From Microbacterium sp. SLBN-154 (lineage in GTDB: Bacteria > Actinomycetota > Actinomycetes > Actinomycetales > Microbacteriaceae): a stretch of 64,000 nucleotides of DNA. Location of the stretch: contig NZ_VFNL01000001.1 of assembly GCF_006715565.1 (NCBI RefSeq), positions 1,860,001 to 1,924,000 of the forward strand. The letters run 5' to 3'. Below are positions 9,272-17,812 of the stretch, one piece after another. The notes under the pieces were generated by a model. That model saw nothing but the letters and a program-made list of their open reading frames with translations. It was not told the origin of the DNA and did not search any database. Within the stretch, counting starts at the first letter, position 1, and each line of letters begins with the position of its first letter. The position numbers and the translations under genes were made by a program.

Positions 9272-9994
9272 ATGACCGGACCCGCGACTCTCGGCGAGCC
9301 GCCGGACGAGGACGACCTCGCCCGGCGGCTCGCCGACGTGGATGCGCGCATCGTCGAGGCGGCGCGCTCCTCCGGTCGTCATCCCGAGGAGATCACCCGG
9401 ATCGTGGTGACCAAGTTCCACCCCGCGCGTCTCGTGGAGAGGCTGCACGGGCTCGGCGTCCGGGATGTGGGAGAGAACCGTCAGCAGGAGCTCTCCGCCA
9501 AGCACGAGGCCGTAGGCCCGCTGCCCGGCCTTCGCTGGCACTTCATCGGTCAGGCGCAGACCAACAAAGCCCGCGCGATCCGTTCCGCCGCCTCTGTCGT
9601 GCACTCGGTGGATCGTCCGAAGATCGCCGACGCCCTCGAGCGCGTCGCCGAGGAATCCGATCCCCGGCTGGATGTCTTCCTGCAGGTCAACCTCACCGAC
9701 GACCCCGGCCGCGGAGGAGTCGCCCCGGGCGAACTGATCGCCCTCGCCGACCACACCGCGCGCTGCGGCACCCTGCGCGTGCGCGGAGTCATGGCCGTCG
9801 CCCCCCTCGACGAGCCCCCCGCCGCGGCGTTCGAGCGCCTCGCGCGGTATGCCGAGGCGGTGCGCACCGCGGTTCCCGACGCGACCTGGTTGTCGGCGGG
9901 GATGACCGGAGACTTCGCCGAGGCGATCGCCGTCGGCGCGACACACCTACGCATCGGTACGGCAATCACCGGCCCGCGGCCCGAGCGCGGTTAA
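9272..9994 (+). CDS. YggS family pyridoxal phosphate-binding (PLP homeostasis) protein
   Basis: This 240-residue single-domain protein is related to the alanine-racemase N-terminal barrel and maintains PLP pools without a known catalytic reaction. The PLP lysine is K48 in IVVTKFHPA. GENRQQELSAKHE, WHFIGQAQTNKAR, VNLTDDPGRGGV, RGVMAVAP and LSAGMTGDFAEAIAVGATHLRIGTAI are all characteristic. It lies between ftsZ and sepF, where it is found in most Gram-positive dcw clusters. Its TAA stop is the beginning of a TAACCT sequence that may be the sepF -10 element. Confidence 0.93.
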   Translation: MTGPATLGEPPDEDDLARRLADVDARIVEAARSSGRHPEEITRIVVTKFHPARLVERLHGLGVRDVGENRQQELSAKHEAVGPLPGLRWHFIGQAQTNKARAIRSAASVVHSVDRPKIADALERVAEESDPRLDVFLQVNLTDDPGRGGVAPGELIALADHTARCGTLRVRGVMAVAPLDEPPAAAFERLARYAEAVRTAVPDATWLSAGMTGDFAEAIAVGATHLRIGTAITGPRPERG

Positions 9995-9997
9995 CCT
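9992..9997 (+). promoter_or_regulatory. Putative -10 element for sepF
   Basis: TAACCT begins at the TAA stop of the YggS-family gene and lies 30 nt before the sepF ATG. This leaves a leader of about 24 nt that carries a GGAGG ribosome-binding site. It is one of five places in the window where a stop codon forms the start of a TANNNT element. Confidence 0.35.
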
Positions 9998-10027
9998 CGG
10001 AAACGACACGAGCAAACGGAGGATCCG

Positions 10028-10483
10028 ATGTCGAACCCGCTCAAGAAGACCATGGTGTACCTGGGCCTCGCCGACGAGGAAGAGGTCTACGAGGAGCCCA
10101 CGTCGCAGCCCGCTGCCCGGCAGAAGCCGCAGGCCGTCGAGAAGGCCGCACCCATCACCCCGATCCACCGTCCGGCCGTCGTCCGTCAGCCCGCGCCGAC
10201 CGCGGTGAGCGAGATCCTGACCGTGCACCCCAAGCAGTACCGCGACGCACAGGTGATCGCCGAGAACTTCCGCGACGGCATCCCCGTGATCATCAACCTG
10301 TCGCAGATGTCCGACGCCGATGCGCGCCGCCTCATCGACTTCGCCAGCGGCCTGTCGCTGGGTCTGTACGGGCGAATCGAGCGTGTCACCAGCAAGGTCT
10401 TCCTGCTCTCGCCGGAGAACGTCGCCGTGTCCGGGGACGGTGCCATCGCGCACGCGGACCCGGAGGCCGTGCCCTTCTCGTAG
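10028..10483 (+). CDS. sepF: Cell division protein SepF
   Basis: SepF (151 residues) binds the FtsZ tail and tethers the Z ring to the membrane through an N-terminal amphipathic helix ([19 protein letters not shown]). An acidic and proline-rich linker follows. The conserved C-terminal domain reads [83 protein letters not shown] precedes the ATG. Its place between yggS and yggT is the conserved actinobacterial order. Confidence 0.96.
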   Translation: MSNPLKKTMVYLGLADEEEVYEEPTSQPAARQKPQAVEKAAPITPIHRPAVVRQPAPTAVSEILTVHPKQYRDAQVIAENFRDGIPVIINLSQMSDADARRLIDFASGLSLGLYGRIERVTSKVFLLSPENVAVSGDGAIAHADPEAVPFS

Positions 10484-10486
10484 CCT
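10481..10486 (+). promoter_or_regulatory. Putative -10 element (leaderless) for the YggT-family gene
   Basis: TAGCCT begins exactly at the TAG stop codon of sepF and lies 6 nt before the GTG start at 10493. This is leaderless spacing. Confidence 0.4.
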
Positions 10487-10492
10487 AGGTAC

Positions 10493-10795
10493 GTGCCCGT
10501 CATCGCGTTCATCGCTTCCATCCTCAACGCGATCCTCTTCATCTACGTCTTCGTCCTGCTCGGACGCCTGGTGCTCGAGTGGATCCCCTTCTTCAACCGC
10601 GAATGGCGGCCGAAGGGCGTAGGCCTGGTGCTCGCCGAGGTCGTCTACACCGTCACGGATCCGCCGATCAAGATGTTCCGGCGCTTCATCCCGCCGCTGC
10701 GGGTGGGGCCCGTCGCTCTCGATTTCGGCTTCGCGCTGACGATGCTGCTCTGCTTCATCCTGCTCGCCGTCACCCGTTCGCTCACGATGGTCTGA
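10493..10795 (+). CDS. YggT family membrane protein
   Basis: This 100-residue integral membrane protein has two or three hydrophobic segments (VIAFIASILNAILFIYVFVLLGRLVL and VALDFGFALTMLLCFILLAVTRSL). The family signature VTDPPIKMFRRFIPPLRVGPVALDFG lies between them. YggT proteins are almost always encoded between sepF and divIVA and have been linked to division or osmotic tolerance, but their biochemistry is unknown. The start is GTG, ten bases after the sepF stop. Confidence 0.88.
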   Translation: MPVIAFIASILNAILFIYVFVLLGRLVLEWIPFFNREWRPKGVGLVLAEVVYTVTDPPIKMFRRFIPPLRVGPVALDFGFALTMLLCFILLAVTRSLTMV

Positions 10796-10809
10796 GCCCC
10801 TCCGGCGCC

Positions 10810-10839
10810 TTCGACACGTCCCGGGCCCGGGGCTATGCT
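10810..10839 (+). promoter_or_regulatory. Putative sigma70-type promoter for divIVA
   Basis: TTCGAC at 10810-10815 and TATGCT at 10834-10839 are separated by 18 bp, about 77 bp before the divIVA ATG. The spacing is good but the -35 is only a partial match. Confidence 0.35.
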
Positions 10840-10915
10840 TGGCTGGATACGACCGCCGCAGGACGGTGGGAGGGCCGCGACGTCGGCCAACGACCAGCTC
10901 GAAAGAGGAATCACC

Positions 10916-11509
10916 ATGGCATTGACCCCCGATGACGTCGTCACCAAGCAGTTCCAGCACGTCCGCTTCAAGGAGGGTTTCGACCCGGACGAGGTCGATG
11001 ACTTCCTCGACGAGATCGTCGTCGAATGGCGCAAGACGATCGCCGAGAACGAGGAGCTGAAGGCCAAGATCGCCGCCCTCGAGTCCGGCGAGTCCGCCGG
11101 CCCGGCCACGGTCGCCGCCCCGGTCGCCGAGGTCCCCGCCGCCGTGTCCGAGCCCGCGCCCGCCGCGGACGCCGGTTCGCCGAGCGCCGCCAGCGCCGGC
11201 ATCATCGAGCTCGCGCAGCGCCTGCACGACGAGCACGTCGCCGAAGGCCGCGCCAAGCGCGATCAGCTCATCTCCGACGCTCAGGCGCAGGCCACGTCGA
11301 TCGTCTCCGAGGCCGAGGCCCGCGGACGCGACGAGATGGCTCGCCTCGAGAAGGAGCGCGCCACCCTCGAGGGCCGCATCAGCGAGCTGCGCCAGTTCGA
11401 GCGCGATTACCGCACGCAGCTCCGCAGCTACATCGAGGGGCACCTGCGCGACCTGGACGCGTCGTCGACCGCCACCGGGTCTGCGCCCGTGCCGGCCGTC
11501 GGCCTGTAA
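10916..11509 (+). CDS. DivIVA domain-containing polar growth protein (Wag31-like)
   Basis: This coiled-coil protein recognises curved membrane at poles and septa and organises apical wall growth in actinobacteria. The 197 residues start with the DivIVA lipid-binding domain (MALTPDDVVTKQFQHVRFKEGFDPDEVDDFLDEIVVEWRKTI, residues 1-42). A first coiled coil, an alanine/proline linker (about 60-90) and a long charged coiled coil (AEARGRDEMARLEKERATLEGRISELRQFERDYRTQLRSYIEGHL) follow. It is shorter than mycobacterial Wag31. The ATG at 10916 has an AAAGAGGA site. It could be named divIVA or wag31. Confidence 0.93.
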   Translation: MALTPDDVVTKQFQHVRFKEGFDPDEVDDFLDEIVVEWRKTIAENEELKAKIAALESGESAGPATVAAPVAEVPAAVSEPAPAADAGSPSAASAGIIELAQRLHDEHVAEGRAKRDQLISDAQAQATSIVSEAEARGRDEMARLEKERATLEGRISELRQFERDYRTQLRSYIEGHLRDLDASSTATGSAPVPAVGL

Positions 11510-11512
11510 TCC

Positions 11513-12094
11513 TTGACCGGTCGAACCCCGCTTCACCGGGCGGCGGCCAGCATCATCGTCGTGATCCTCGCGACGGTCGTGCTGGCCGCCGACCAGTTCA
11601 CGAAGTACCTCGCCATCGAGAACCTGCCCTACCAGGAGCCGGTCCGCATCCTGGGGGACTTCCTGATCTTCTATCTCACCCGCAACCCCGGGGCCGCGTT
11701 CTCCCTCGGTGAGGACGTCACCTGGATCTTCACGATCGCCCTGGCGGTGGTGGCGGTCGTGATCGTGTTCCTCGCGGTCACCCGCCTGCGCTCGCGCATC
11801 TGGGCGGTCGTCCTGGGGCTCCTCCTGGGCGGCGTGCTCGGCAATCTCACCGATCGCCTTCTCCGTGAGCCCGGGTTCCCCGTCGGTCACGTGGTGGACT
11901 TCATCAACACCCCGTGGATGATGCCCGCGATCTACAACGTCGCCGACATCTTCATCGTCACCATGATGATCTCGGTCGCCGCCCTCGTCCTGTTCGGTCC
12001 GCACCTGGACGGGACGCCGCAGGAGCGCTCGCCCCGCAAGGGAGAACCGGCACCCGCCGATCCCGCGGCACGCTCAGAGCGCTCGGCCGACTGA
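11513..12094 (+). CDS. lspA: Lipoprotein signal peptidase LspA
   Basis: LspA is a membrane aspartyl protease that cleaves lipoprotein signal peptides after lipidation. The 193-residue protein has four hydrophobic helices. It carries the motifs [43 protein letters not shown] (catalytic Asp in NLTDR) and [12 protein letters not shown] (catalytic Asp in VADIF). No ATG or GTG lies before the first helix, so translation probably starts at TTG 11513, three bases after the divIVA stop. Several lipoproteins encoded in this window are its likely substrates. Confidence 0.94.
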   Translation: MTGRTPLHRAAASIIVVILATVVLAADQFTKYLAIENLPYQEPVRILGDFLIFYLTRNPGAAFSLGEDVTWIFTIALAVVAVVIVFLAVTRLRSRIWAVVLGLLLGGVLGNLTDRLLREPGFPVGHVVDFINTPWMMPAIYNVADIFIVTMMISVAALVLFGPHLDGTPQERSPRKGEPAPADPAARSERSAD

Positions 12095-12095
12095 C

Positions 12096-13016
12096 GTGGA
12101 GTCGCGACACCTCCCCGTTCCGGACGGGCTCGACGGCACCCGCGCCGACGCCGCGCTGGCGAAGATGCTGGGGTTCTCCCGCACCTTCGCGGTGGACGTC
12201 CTCGATGCCGGCGGTGCGCGCATGGACGGGCGTGCCCTGGGGAAGTCGGATCGCCTCCGCGGCGGCGCCTGGCTCGAGGTCGAATGGGCGGCCAAGGAGG
12301 ACCCCCGCGTCATCCCTATGGAGGTCCCCGATCTCGGGGTGGTGCATCAGGACGACGACCTGATCGTCGTGGACAAGCCGGCAGGAGTCGCGGCGCATCC
12401 GTCGGTCGGCTGGGAGGGACCCACGGTCCTCGGCGCCCTTGCGGCGGCCGGTGTGCGCGTCGCGACGACGGGAGCGGCTGAGCGGCAGGGCGTGGTCCAC
12501 CGGTTGGACGTCGGTACGAGCGGTCTCATGGTGGTCGCCAAGACCGAGGCGGCCTACACCGCTCTCAAGCGCGCGTTCAAAGAGCGCGAGGTCGAGAAGA
12601 TCTACCACGCCGTCGTGCAGGGGCACCCCGATCCGCTGGCGGGCACGATCGAGGCGCCGATCGGGCGCCACCCCACGCATTCCTGGAAGTTCGCGGTCAT
12701 CCCCTCCGGTAAGGATTCGGTCACCCACTACGAGACCCTCGAGGCCTTCCCGGGCGCATCGCTGCTGGAGATCCACCTCGAAACCGGCCGGACCCATCAG
12801 ATCCGCGTGCACATGGCCGCCCACCGGCACCCGTGTGCCGGAGACCCCCTGTACGGTGCCGATCCCACCCTCAGCGCGCGCCTGGGTCTGACCAGGCAAT
12901 GGCTGCACGCGCATCACCTCGCCTTCACCCACCCCGCCACGGGGGAGTGGGTCGCCTTCACGTCGGACTACCCGGCCGATCTCGCCGCAGCGCTGGAGAC
13001 CCTCCGCGGCGAGTGA
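12096..13016 (+). CDS. RluA/RluD family pseudouridine synthase
   Basis: This 306-residue enzyme converts uridine to pseudouridine in rRNA. An N-terminal S4-like RNA-binding domain (about 1-70; [34 protein letters not shown]) precedes the catalytic domain. The latter has [25 protein letters not shown], the [16 protein letters not shown] catalytic-aspartate motif, [11 protein letters not shown] and [27 protein letters not shown]. The GTG start follows the lspA stop by one base. lspA followed by an rluD-like gene is a very common order. The modified position is inferred to be in 23S rRNA but is not proven. Confidence 0.92.
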   Translation: MESRHLPVPDGLDGTRADAALAKMLGFSRTFAVDVLDAGGARMDGRALGKSDRLRGGAWLEVEWAAKEDPRVIPMEVPDLGVVHQDDDLIVVDKPAGVAAHPSVGWEGPTVLGALAAAGVRVATTGAAERQGVVHRLDVGTSGLMVVAKTEAAYTALKRAFKEREVEKIYHAVVQGHPDPLAGTIEAPIGRHPTHSWKFAVIPSGKDSVTHYETLEAFPGASLLEIHLETGRTHQIRVHMAAHRHPCAGDPLYGADPTLSARLGLTRQWLHAHHLAFTHPATGEWVAFTSDYPADLAAALETLRGE

Positions 13017-13054
13017 CGGTGCCGGTGTCGGTCGGGCCGCGGCAGAGTGGAGCC

Positions 13055-13624
13055 ATGGCCATCCAGGTGAGACCGGCGACGGTGTTCGATGACATCCGCG
13101 CCGTGGTCGGCCCGAAGAATCCGGCGTCCAACGTCTGCTGGTGCCTGAGCTACCGCATCCCCGGCACCGAGAATCGCGAGCTGCGCGGGCCTGCACGCGG
13201 CGAGAGAGTGCGACAGCTGCTCGCCGCCGGCCCACCGGGCGTTCTGGCCTACGACGGCGGAGAGGTGGTGGGCTGGGCCGCTGTGCATCCCCGCGCCGAC
13301 ACGTCGTTCGCCACGAACCGGAAGATCCCCCATGTGGACGAGAAGGATGTGTGGAGCGTGTGGTGCATCCGCGTGCGGCCCGGATTCCGCGGGCGCGGCA
13401 TCTCCCACGCTCTGCTGGACGGCGCGGTCCGATTCGCGCGCGAAAGCGGCGCACCCGCGATCGAGGGATACCCCGCCGACAACCGCGGGGCGAAGGTCGA
13501 CCTGACGATGGCCTACGTGGGCACCCGCGCGCTGTTCGAGCGGGCCGGTTTCGTCCACGCGGCCGACACGACGTCCGTCCTGAACGGCTTCCCGCGGGTG
13601 CTCATGCGGCGCGACCTCGGCTGA
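13055..13624 (+). CDS. GNAT family N-acetyltransferase
   Basis: This 189-residue acetyl-CoA-dependent acetyltransferase has an unknown substrate. The acetyl-CoA-binding motif A reads VWCIRVRPGFRGRGISHALLDGAVRFARESGAPAIEGYP (about residues 101-140). GEVVGWAAVHP before it and RALFERAGFVHAADTTSVLNGFPRVLMRRDL after it complete the fold. The N-terminal NVCWCLSYRIPG resembles a subgroup common in actinobacteria. The ATG at 13055 is preferred to an upstream GTG. It is convergent with the NUDIX gene, with an 11-bp gap. Confidence 0.85.
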   Translation: MAIQVRPATVFDDIRAVVGPKNPASNVCWCLSYRIPGTENRELRGPARGERVRQLLAAGPPGVLAYDGGEVVGWAAVHPRADTSFATNRKIPHVDEKDVWSVWCIRVRPGFRGRGISHALLDGAVRFARESGAPAIEGYPADNRGAKVDLTMAYVGTRALFERAGFVHAADTTSVLNGFPRVLMRRDLG

Positions 13625-13635
13625 GACTCCGGCGC

Positions 13636-14109
13636 TCACCGACCCTGGAGGAAGACGGCCGGACCGTCCTCGAGCGCACGGCGGACGCGTTCGGCCATGT
13701 CGTCGTCAAGCAGGCGCTCGACCGCGGTGATCGGGTACCAGCCGACCTCGGTCATCTCGCCGTCCACCGGTGCGGGCGAGCCCGAGATCCACTCGCAGCG
13801 GAAGGTGAGATCGAGATAGTCGCTCTGATCGCCGTTGTCGTAGGTGATCCGGGGGATCTGGTGCACGAAGGCGAGTCGGACCGCGCGGACGACGACCCCC
13901 GCCTCCTCCTCCGCCTCACGGCAGGCGGCGTCCGCGGGCTCCTCGCCGGGATCGACGATGCCGGTGACGGGGGTGAGCCGGCCATTGTCGCTGCGGCGCC
14001 CGAGCAGCACGGCGCCGTCGCGCTCGATCACGGCGGTCACACCCACGAGGGGGAGGGGGCGGGTCCCCACGTGACGGCGCAGCTCCAGGACGAAATCCGG
14101 TGTCGGCAT
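13636..14109 (-). CDS. NUDIX domain-containing hydrolase
   Basis: This 157-residue protein hydrolyses a nucleoside diphosphate linked to some moiety; the substrate is not known. The Nudix box reads GIVDPGEEPADAACREAEEEAGVVV (GX5EX7REUXEEXGU, about residues 48-72), and SDYLDLTFRCEW follows. The start is the ATG at 14109, preceded by an AGAGGGAG ribosome-binding site. It is divergent from dnaE; the 75-bp gap holds promoters for both. Its promoter region shares a 16-bp identical string with the upstream region of the gene at 37600. Confidence 0.88.
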   Translation of the reverse strand: MPTPDFVLELRRHVGTRPLPLVGVTAVIERDGAVLLGRRSDNGRLTPVTGIVDPGEEPADAACREAEEEAGVVVRAVRLAFVHQIPRITYDNGDQSDYLDLTFRCEWISGSPAPVDGEMTEVGWYPITAVERLLDDDMAERVRRALEDGPAVFLQGR

Positions 14110-14132
14110 TGCGGTCTCCCTCTGTCCGGCTG

Positions 14133-14148
14133 CCACGCTATCCGACAC
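14133..14148 (-). promoter_or_regulatory. Putative promoter of the NUDIX gene, 16-bp string repeated at 37580-37595
   Basis: Read on the minus strand this is GTGTCGGATAGCGTGG, which contains the -10-like TAGCGT. The same 16 bases in the same orientation precede the gene at 37600. Here they are followed by a leader with a ribosome-binding site, not directly by the start codon. Confidence 0.4.
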
Positions 14149-14155
14149 GCCGCCG

Positions 14156-14178
14156 GTGTCCGACCTGCCGCGTACGCT
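14156..14178 (+). promoter_or_regulatory. Putative leaderless promoter of dnaE, related to the uvrA/uvrB type
   Basis: TACGCT at 14173-14178 lies 6 nt before the dnaE GTG. GTGTCCGAC at 14156-14164 lies 8 nt further upstream. The layout copies the TTGTCRGTG-N8-TANNNT damage promoter, but the 9-mer matches only at the TGTC core and one G. The -10 is more secure than the upstream element. Confidence 0.4.
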
Positions 14179-14184
14179 GGTTCC

Positions 14185-17100
14185 GTGGCATCCGACTCCT
14201 TCGTTCACCTGCACGTGCACAGCGAATACTCGATGCTCGACGGGGCGGCCAAGATCGGCGCCATGACGCAGGCGGCCGCCGACTACGGCATGCCGGCCAT
14301 CGCCGTCACCGACCACGGCAACACCTTCGCCGCGTTCGAGTTCTACAACGCCGCCAAGGCCTCGGGCATCAAGCCGATCATCGGTCTCGAGGCCTATGTC
14401 ACGCCCGGCACGCACCGCAGCGACAAGTCCCGCGTGCAGTGGGGCACCCCCGAGCAGCGCAGCGACGATGTCTCCGGCTCGGGCGCGTACACGCACATGA
14501 CGATGTGGAGTCAGAGCACCGAGGGCATGCACAATCTCTTCCGGCTCAGCTCGTTGTCGAGCATGGAGGGGTACTACTTCAAGCCGCGCATGGACCGCGA
14601 GCTGCTCGAGACCTACGGCAAGGGGCTCATCGCGACGACGGGGTGCCCGTCGGGCGAGGTGCAGACGCGACTGCGTCTCGGCCAGTACGACGCCGCGCGA
14701 GCGGCGGCCGCGGAGTTCCAGGACATCTTCGGCAAGGAGAACTACTTCGCCGAGATCATGGATCACGGGCTCTCCATCGAGCGCCGGGTCATGACCGATC
14801 TGATCCGCATCTCGAAGGATCTCGGCATCCCGCTGGTGGCGACCAACGACTCCCACTACACCCACCAGCACGAGGCCGACGCGCACGCGGCGCTGCTGTG
14901 CGTGCAGTCGGGATCGACCCTCGACGACCCCAACCGCTTCAAGTTCGACGGCGACGGGTACTACGTCAAGACGGCGCAGGAGATGCGGCAGATCTTCCGC
15001 GAGCACCCCGAGGCGTGCGACAACACCCTCCTCATCGCCGAGCGATGCGACGTCGAGTTCAACACGAGCGCCAACTACATGCCGCGCTTCCCCGTGCCCG
15101 ACGGCGAGACCGAGGACAGCTGGCTGGTCAAGGAGGTCGAGAAGGGCCTTCACTACCGGTACCCGAACGGCATCCCGGACAACGTCCGCAAGCAGGCCGA
15201 GTACGAGACCGGCATCATCCTCCAGATGGGGTTCCCCGGCTACTTCCTGGTCGTCGCCGACTTCATCAACTGGGCGAAGGACAACGGCATCCGCGTCGGC
15301 CCGGGCCGTGGCTCCGGTGCGGGCTCGATGGTCGCGTACGCCATGCGCATCACCGACCTCGACCCGCTCGAGCACGGCCTGATCTTCGAGCGCTTCCTCA
15401 ACCCCGATCGCGTCTCGATGCCCGACTTCGATGTCGACTTCGACGACCGGCGCCGCGGCGAGGTGATCGACTACGTCACCGAGAAGTACGGCTCCGAGCG
15501 GGTCGCGCAGATCGTGACGTACGGCACCATCAAGTCCAAGCAGGCTCTGAAGGACGCGGGGCGGGTGCTGGGCTTCCCGTTCAGCATGGGGGAGCGGCTG
15601 ACGAAGGCGATGCCGCCGGCGGTCATGGGCAAGGACATGCCGCTGAGCGGCATGTACGACGCACAGCATCCGCGCTTCAAGGAGGCCAGCGAGTTCCGCG
15701 CCCTCATCGACTCCGATCCCGAGGCGAAGACGGTCTTCGATCGGGCGCTCGGACTCGAGGGGCTGAAGCGTCAATGGGGCGTCCACGCCGCGGGCGTCAT
15801 CATGTCGTCGGAGCCCCTGCTCGACATCATCCCGATCATGCGTCGCGAGCAGGACGGCCAGATCGTCACGCAGTTCGACTACCCGTCGTGCGAAACCCTC
15901 GGCCTGATCAAGATGGACTTCCTCGGGCTTCGCAACCTCACGATCATCTCGGACGCGCTCGACAACATCCGGATGAACCGGGGCGAGGAGCTCGACCTCG
16001 AGCACCTCGCGCTCGACGACACAGCGGCGTACGAGCTGCTCACCCGTGGCGACACCCTCGGCGTGTTCCAGCTCGACGGCGGTCCGATGCGTTCGCTGCT
16101 GCGACTTCTCAAGCCCGACAACTTCGAAGACGTGTCGGCCGTCATCGCGCTCTACCGCCCGGGCCCCATGGGTGCGAACTCCCACATCAACTACGCCCTC
16201 CGCAAGAACGGGCAGCAGGAGGTCACGCCGATCCACCCCGAGCTCGAGGAGCCGCTCAAGGACATCCTCGACATCAGCTACGGCCTGATCATCTATCAGG
16301 AGCAGGTCATGGCCATCGCGCAGAAGGTGGCGGGCTTCTCACTCGGCCAGGCGGACATCCTCCGCCGTGCGATGGGGAAGAAGAAGAAGTCCGAGCTCGA
16401 CAAGCAGTACGAGGGCTTCTCGGGCGGTATGAAGGAGCGCGGCTACGGCGACGGGGCCATCAAGGCGCTGTGGGACATCCTGCTGCCCTTCTCGGATTAC
16501 GCCTTCAACAAAGCCCACTCGGCTGCGTACGGCCTGGTCTCGTACTGGACGGCGTATCTGAAGGCCCATTATCCGGCCGAGTACATGGCGGCGCTCCTGA
16601 CGAGCGTCGGTGACTCCAAGGACAAGATGGCCGTCTACCTCAACGAGTGCCGACGCATGGGCATCAAGGTGCTGCCACCGGACGTGGGGGAGTCGATCCG
16701 CTATTTCGCGGCCGTCGGCGAAGACATCCGCTTCGGACTGGGCGCGGTGCGCAATGTCGGCGCGAACGTGGTCGACGCCATCGTCGCGGCCCGCCAGGAG
16801 GCGCGCTTCACGTCCTTCCACGACTTCCTGTCGAAGGTTCCCGTGCCCGTCGCTAACAAACGGACCGTCGAGTCGCTGATCAAGGCGGGCGCGTTCGACT
16901 CGCTCGGGGCGACGCGTCGTGCGCTGATGGAGATCCATGAGGATGCCACCGAGCAGGCCGTCCTCGACAAGCGGCGTGAGGCCAACGGCGAGGTCGGATT
17001 CGACTTCGATTCCCTGTGGGACGAACCGCAGCAGGTGCAGAAGGTGCCCGACCGGCCGGAGTGGACCAAGAAGGACAAGCTGGCCTTCGAGCGCGAGATG

Positions 17101-17697
17101 CTCGGGCTCTACGTCTCCGACCACCCGCTCGCGGGGTTGGAGATCCCGCTGGCCAAGCACGCCTCGCTGTCGATCCACGACCTGTTGGCCTCGGAGGACA
17201 TCGCCGACGGCGAGCAGGTGACCGTCGCCGGCCTCGTCACGAGCGTGCAGCACCGGGTGGCCAAATCCAGCGGCAACCCGTACGGCATGATCACCGTCGA
17301 GGACTTCGACGGTGAGGTCACCGTGATGTTCATGGGTAAGACCTACACCGAGTTCCAGTCCATGCTCCAGGCCGACTCGATCCTCGTGGTCCGCGGACGC
17401 GTGTCGCGACGCGATGACGGCATGAATCTGCACGCCGTCTCGGCCTTCGTGCCCGATCTCGGTGCGGTGGATGCCTCCGGTCCGCTCGTTCTCCTCGTCC
17501 CCGAGCATCGGGCGACCGAGACGGTGGTGACCGAACTCGCTCAGGTGCTGACCCGTCACCGAGGCGACACCGAGGTGACCCTGCGCCTGCACAAGGGCGG
17601 GGTGGCGAAGGTGTTCGAGGTCCCGCTGCCGGTGACGGTGACCGCCGACCTGTACGGCGAGCTGAAAGGTCTTCTCGGGCCCCAGTGCCTCGGTTGA
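14185..17697 (+). CDS. dnaE: DNA polymerase III subunit alpha (DnaE)
   Basis: This 1170-residue protein is the catalytic subunit of the replicative polymerase. The N-terminal PHP domain begins FVHLHVHSEYSMLDGAAKIGAM (residues 4-25). The polymerase palm carries GPGRGSGAGSMVAYAM and the catalytic aspartates in PDFDVDFDDRRRGEV (D416 and D418). Finger and thumb sequences such as GVFQLDGGPMR, IALYRPGPMG and YQEQVMAIAQ follow. FNKAHSAAYGLVSYWTAYLKAHYPAEYMAALL precedes the HhH region, and a C-terminal OB domain (VTVAGLVTSVQHR) is present. The length and full PHP domain fit the main DnaE1 rather than the mutagenic DnaE2. The start is GTG, matching a leaderless promoter. Confidence 0.97.
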   Translation: MASDSFVHLHVHSEYSMLDGAAKIGAMTQAAADYGMPAIAVTDHGNTFAAFEFYNAAKASGIKPIIGLEAYVTPGTHRSDKSRVQWGTPEQRSDDVSGSGAYTHMTMWSQSTEGMHNLFRLSSLSSMEGYYFKPRMDRELLETYGKGLIATTGCPSGEVQTRLRLGQYDAARAAAAEFQDIFGKENYFAEIMDHGLSIERRVMTDLIRISKDLGIPLVATNDSHYTHQHEADAHAALLCVQSGSTLDDPNRFKFDGDGYYVKTAQEMRQIFREHPEACDNTLLIAERCDVEFNTSANYMPRFPVPDGETEDSWLVKEVEKGLHYRYPNGIPDNVRKQAEYETGIILQMGFPGYFLVVADFINWAKDNGIRVGPGRGSGAGSMVAYAMRITDLDPLEHGLIFERFLNPDRVSMPDFDVDFDDRRRGEVIDYVTEKYGSERVAQIVTYGTIKSKQALKDAGRVLGFPFSMGERLTKAMPPAVMGKDMPLSGMYDAQHPRFKEASEFRALIDSDPEAKTVFDRALGLEGLKRQWGVHAAGVIMSSEPLLDIIPIMRREQDGQIVTQFDYPSCETLGLIKMDFLGLRNLTIISDALDNIRMNRGEELDLEHLALDDTAAYELLTRGDTLGVFQLDGGPMRSLLRLLKPDNFEDVSAVIALYRPGPMGANSHINYALRKNGQQEVTPIHPELEEPLKDILDISYGLIIYQEQVMAIAQKVAGFSLGQADILRRAMGKKKKSELDKQYEGFSGGMKERGYGDGAIKALWDILLPFSDYAFNKAHSAAYGLVSYWTAYLKAHYPAEYMAALLTSVGDSKDKMAVYLNECRRMGIKVLPPDVGESIRYFAAVGEDIRFGLGAVRNVGANVVDAIVAARQEARFTSFHDFLSKVPVPVANKRTVESLIKAGAFDSLGATRRALMEIHEDATEQAVLDKRREANGEVGFDFDSLWDEPQQVQKVPDRPEWTKKDKLAFEREMLGLYVSDHPLAGLEIPLAKHASLSIHDLLASEDIADGEQVTVAGLVTSVQHRVAKSSGNPYGMITVEDFDGEVTVMFMGKTYTEFQSMLQADSILVVRGRVSRRDDGMNLHAVSAFVPDLGAVDASGPLVLLVPEHRATETVVTELAQVLTRHRGDTEVTLRLHKGGVAKVFEVPLPVTVTADLYGELKGLLGPQCLG

Positions 17698-17767
17698 TCG
17701 AGTGTGACGGCTCGTCGCCCGCGCGGGCTGTCGCGATGACGCCCGTGAGGAGGATGGGCGGCGCGGG

Positions 17768-17773
17768 TAAGAT
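17768..17773 (+). promoter_or_regulatory. Putative -10 element for the membrane protein gene at 17813
   Basis: TAAGAT lies about 40 nt before the ATG at 17813, leaving a leader with a GGGAAGG ribosome-binding site. No clear -35 is seen. Confidence 0.3.
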
Positions 17774-17812
17774 CGGGATTCGCCGTGCGGACCGCGCGGC
17801 TCCCCGGGAAGG

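Noticed and set aside
9947..12004. A long minus-strand open reading frame of about 685 codons opposite sepF, yggT, divIVA and lspA
   Set aside because: It mirrors four well-supported genes and has the Asp/Arg/His-rich composition typical of antisense frames in high-GC DNA. It has no family motif.
17698..17767. Terminator after dnaE (GCCCGCGCGGGC stretch)
   Set aside because: It is a short self-complementary GC run with no proper loop. It is not convincing as a terminator.
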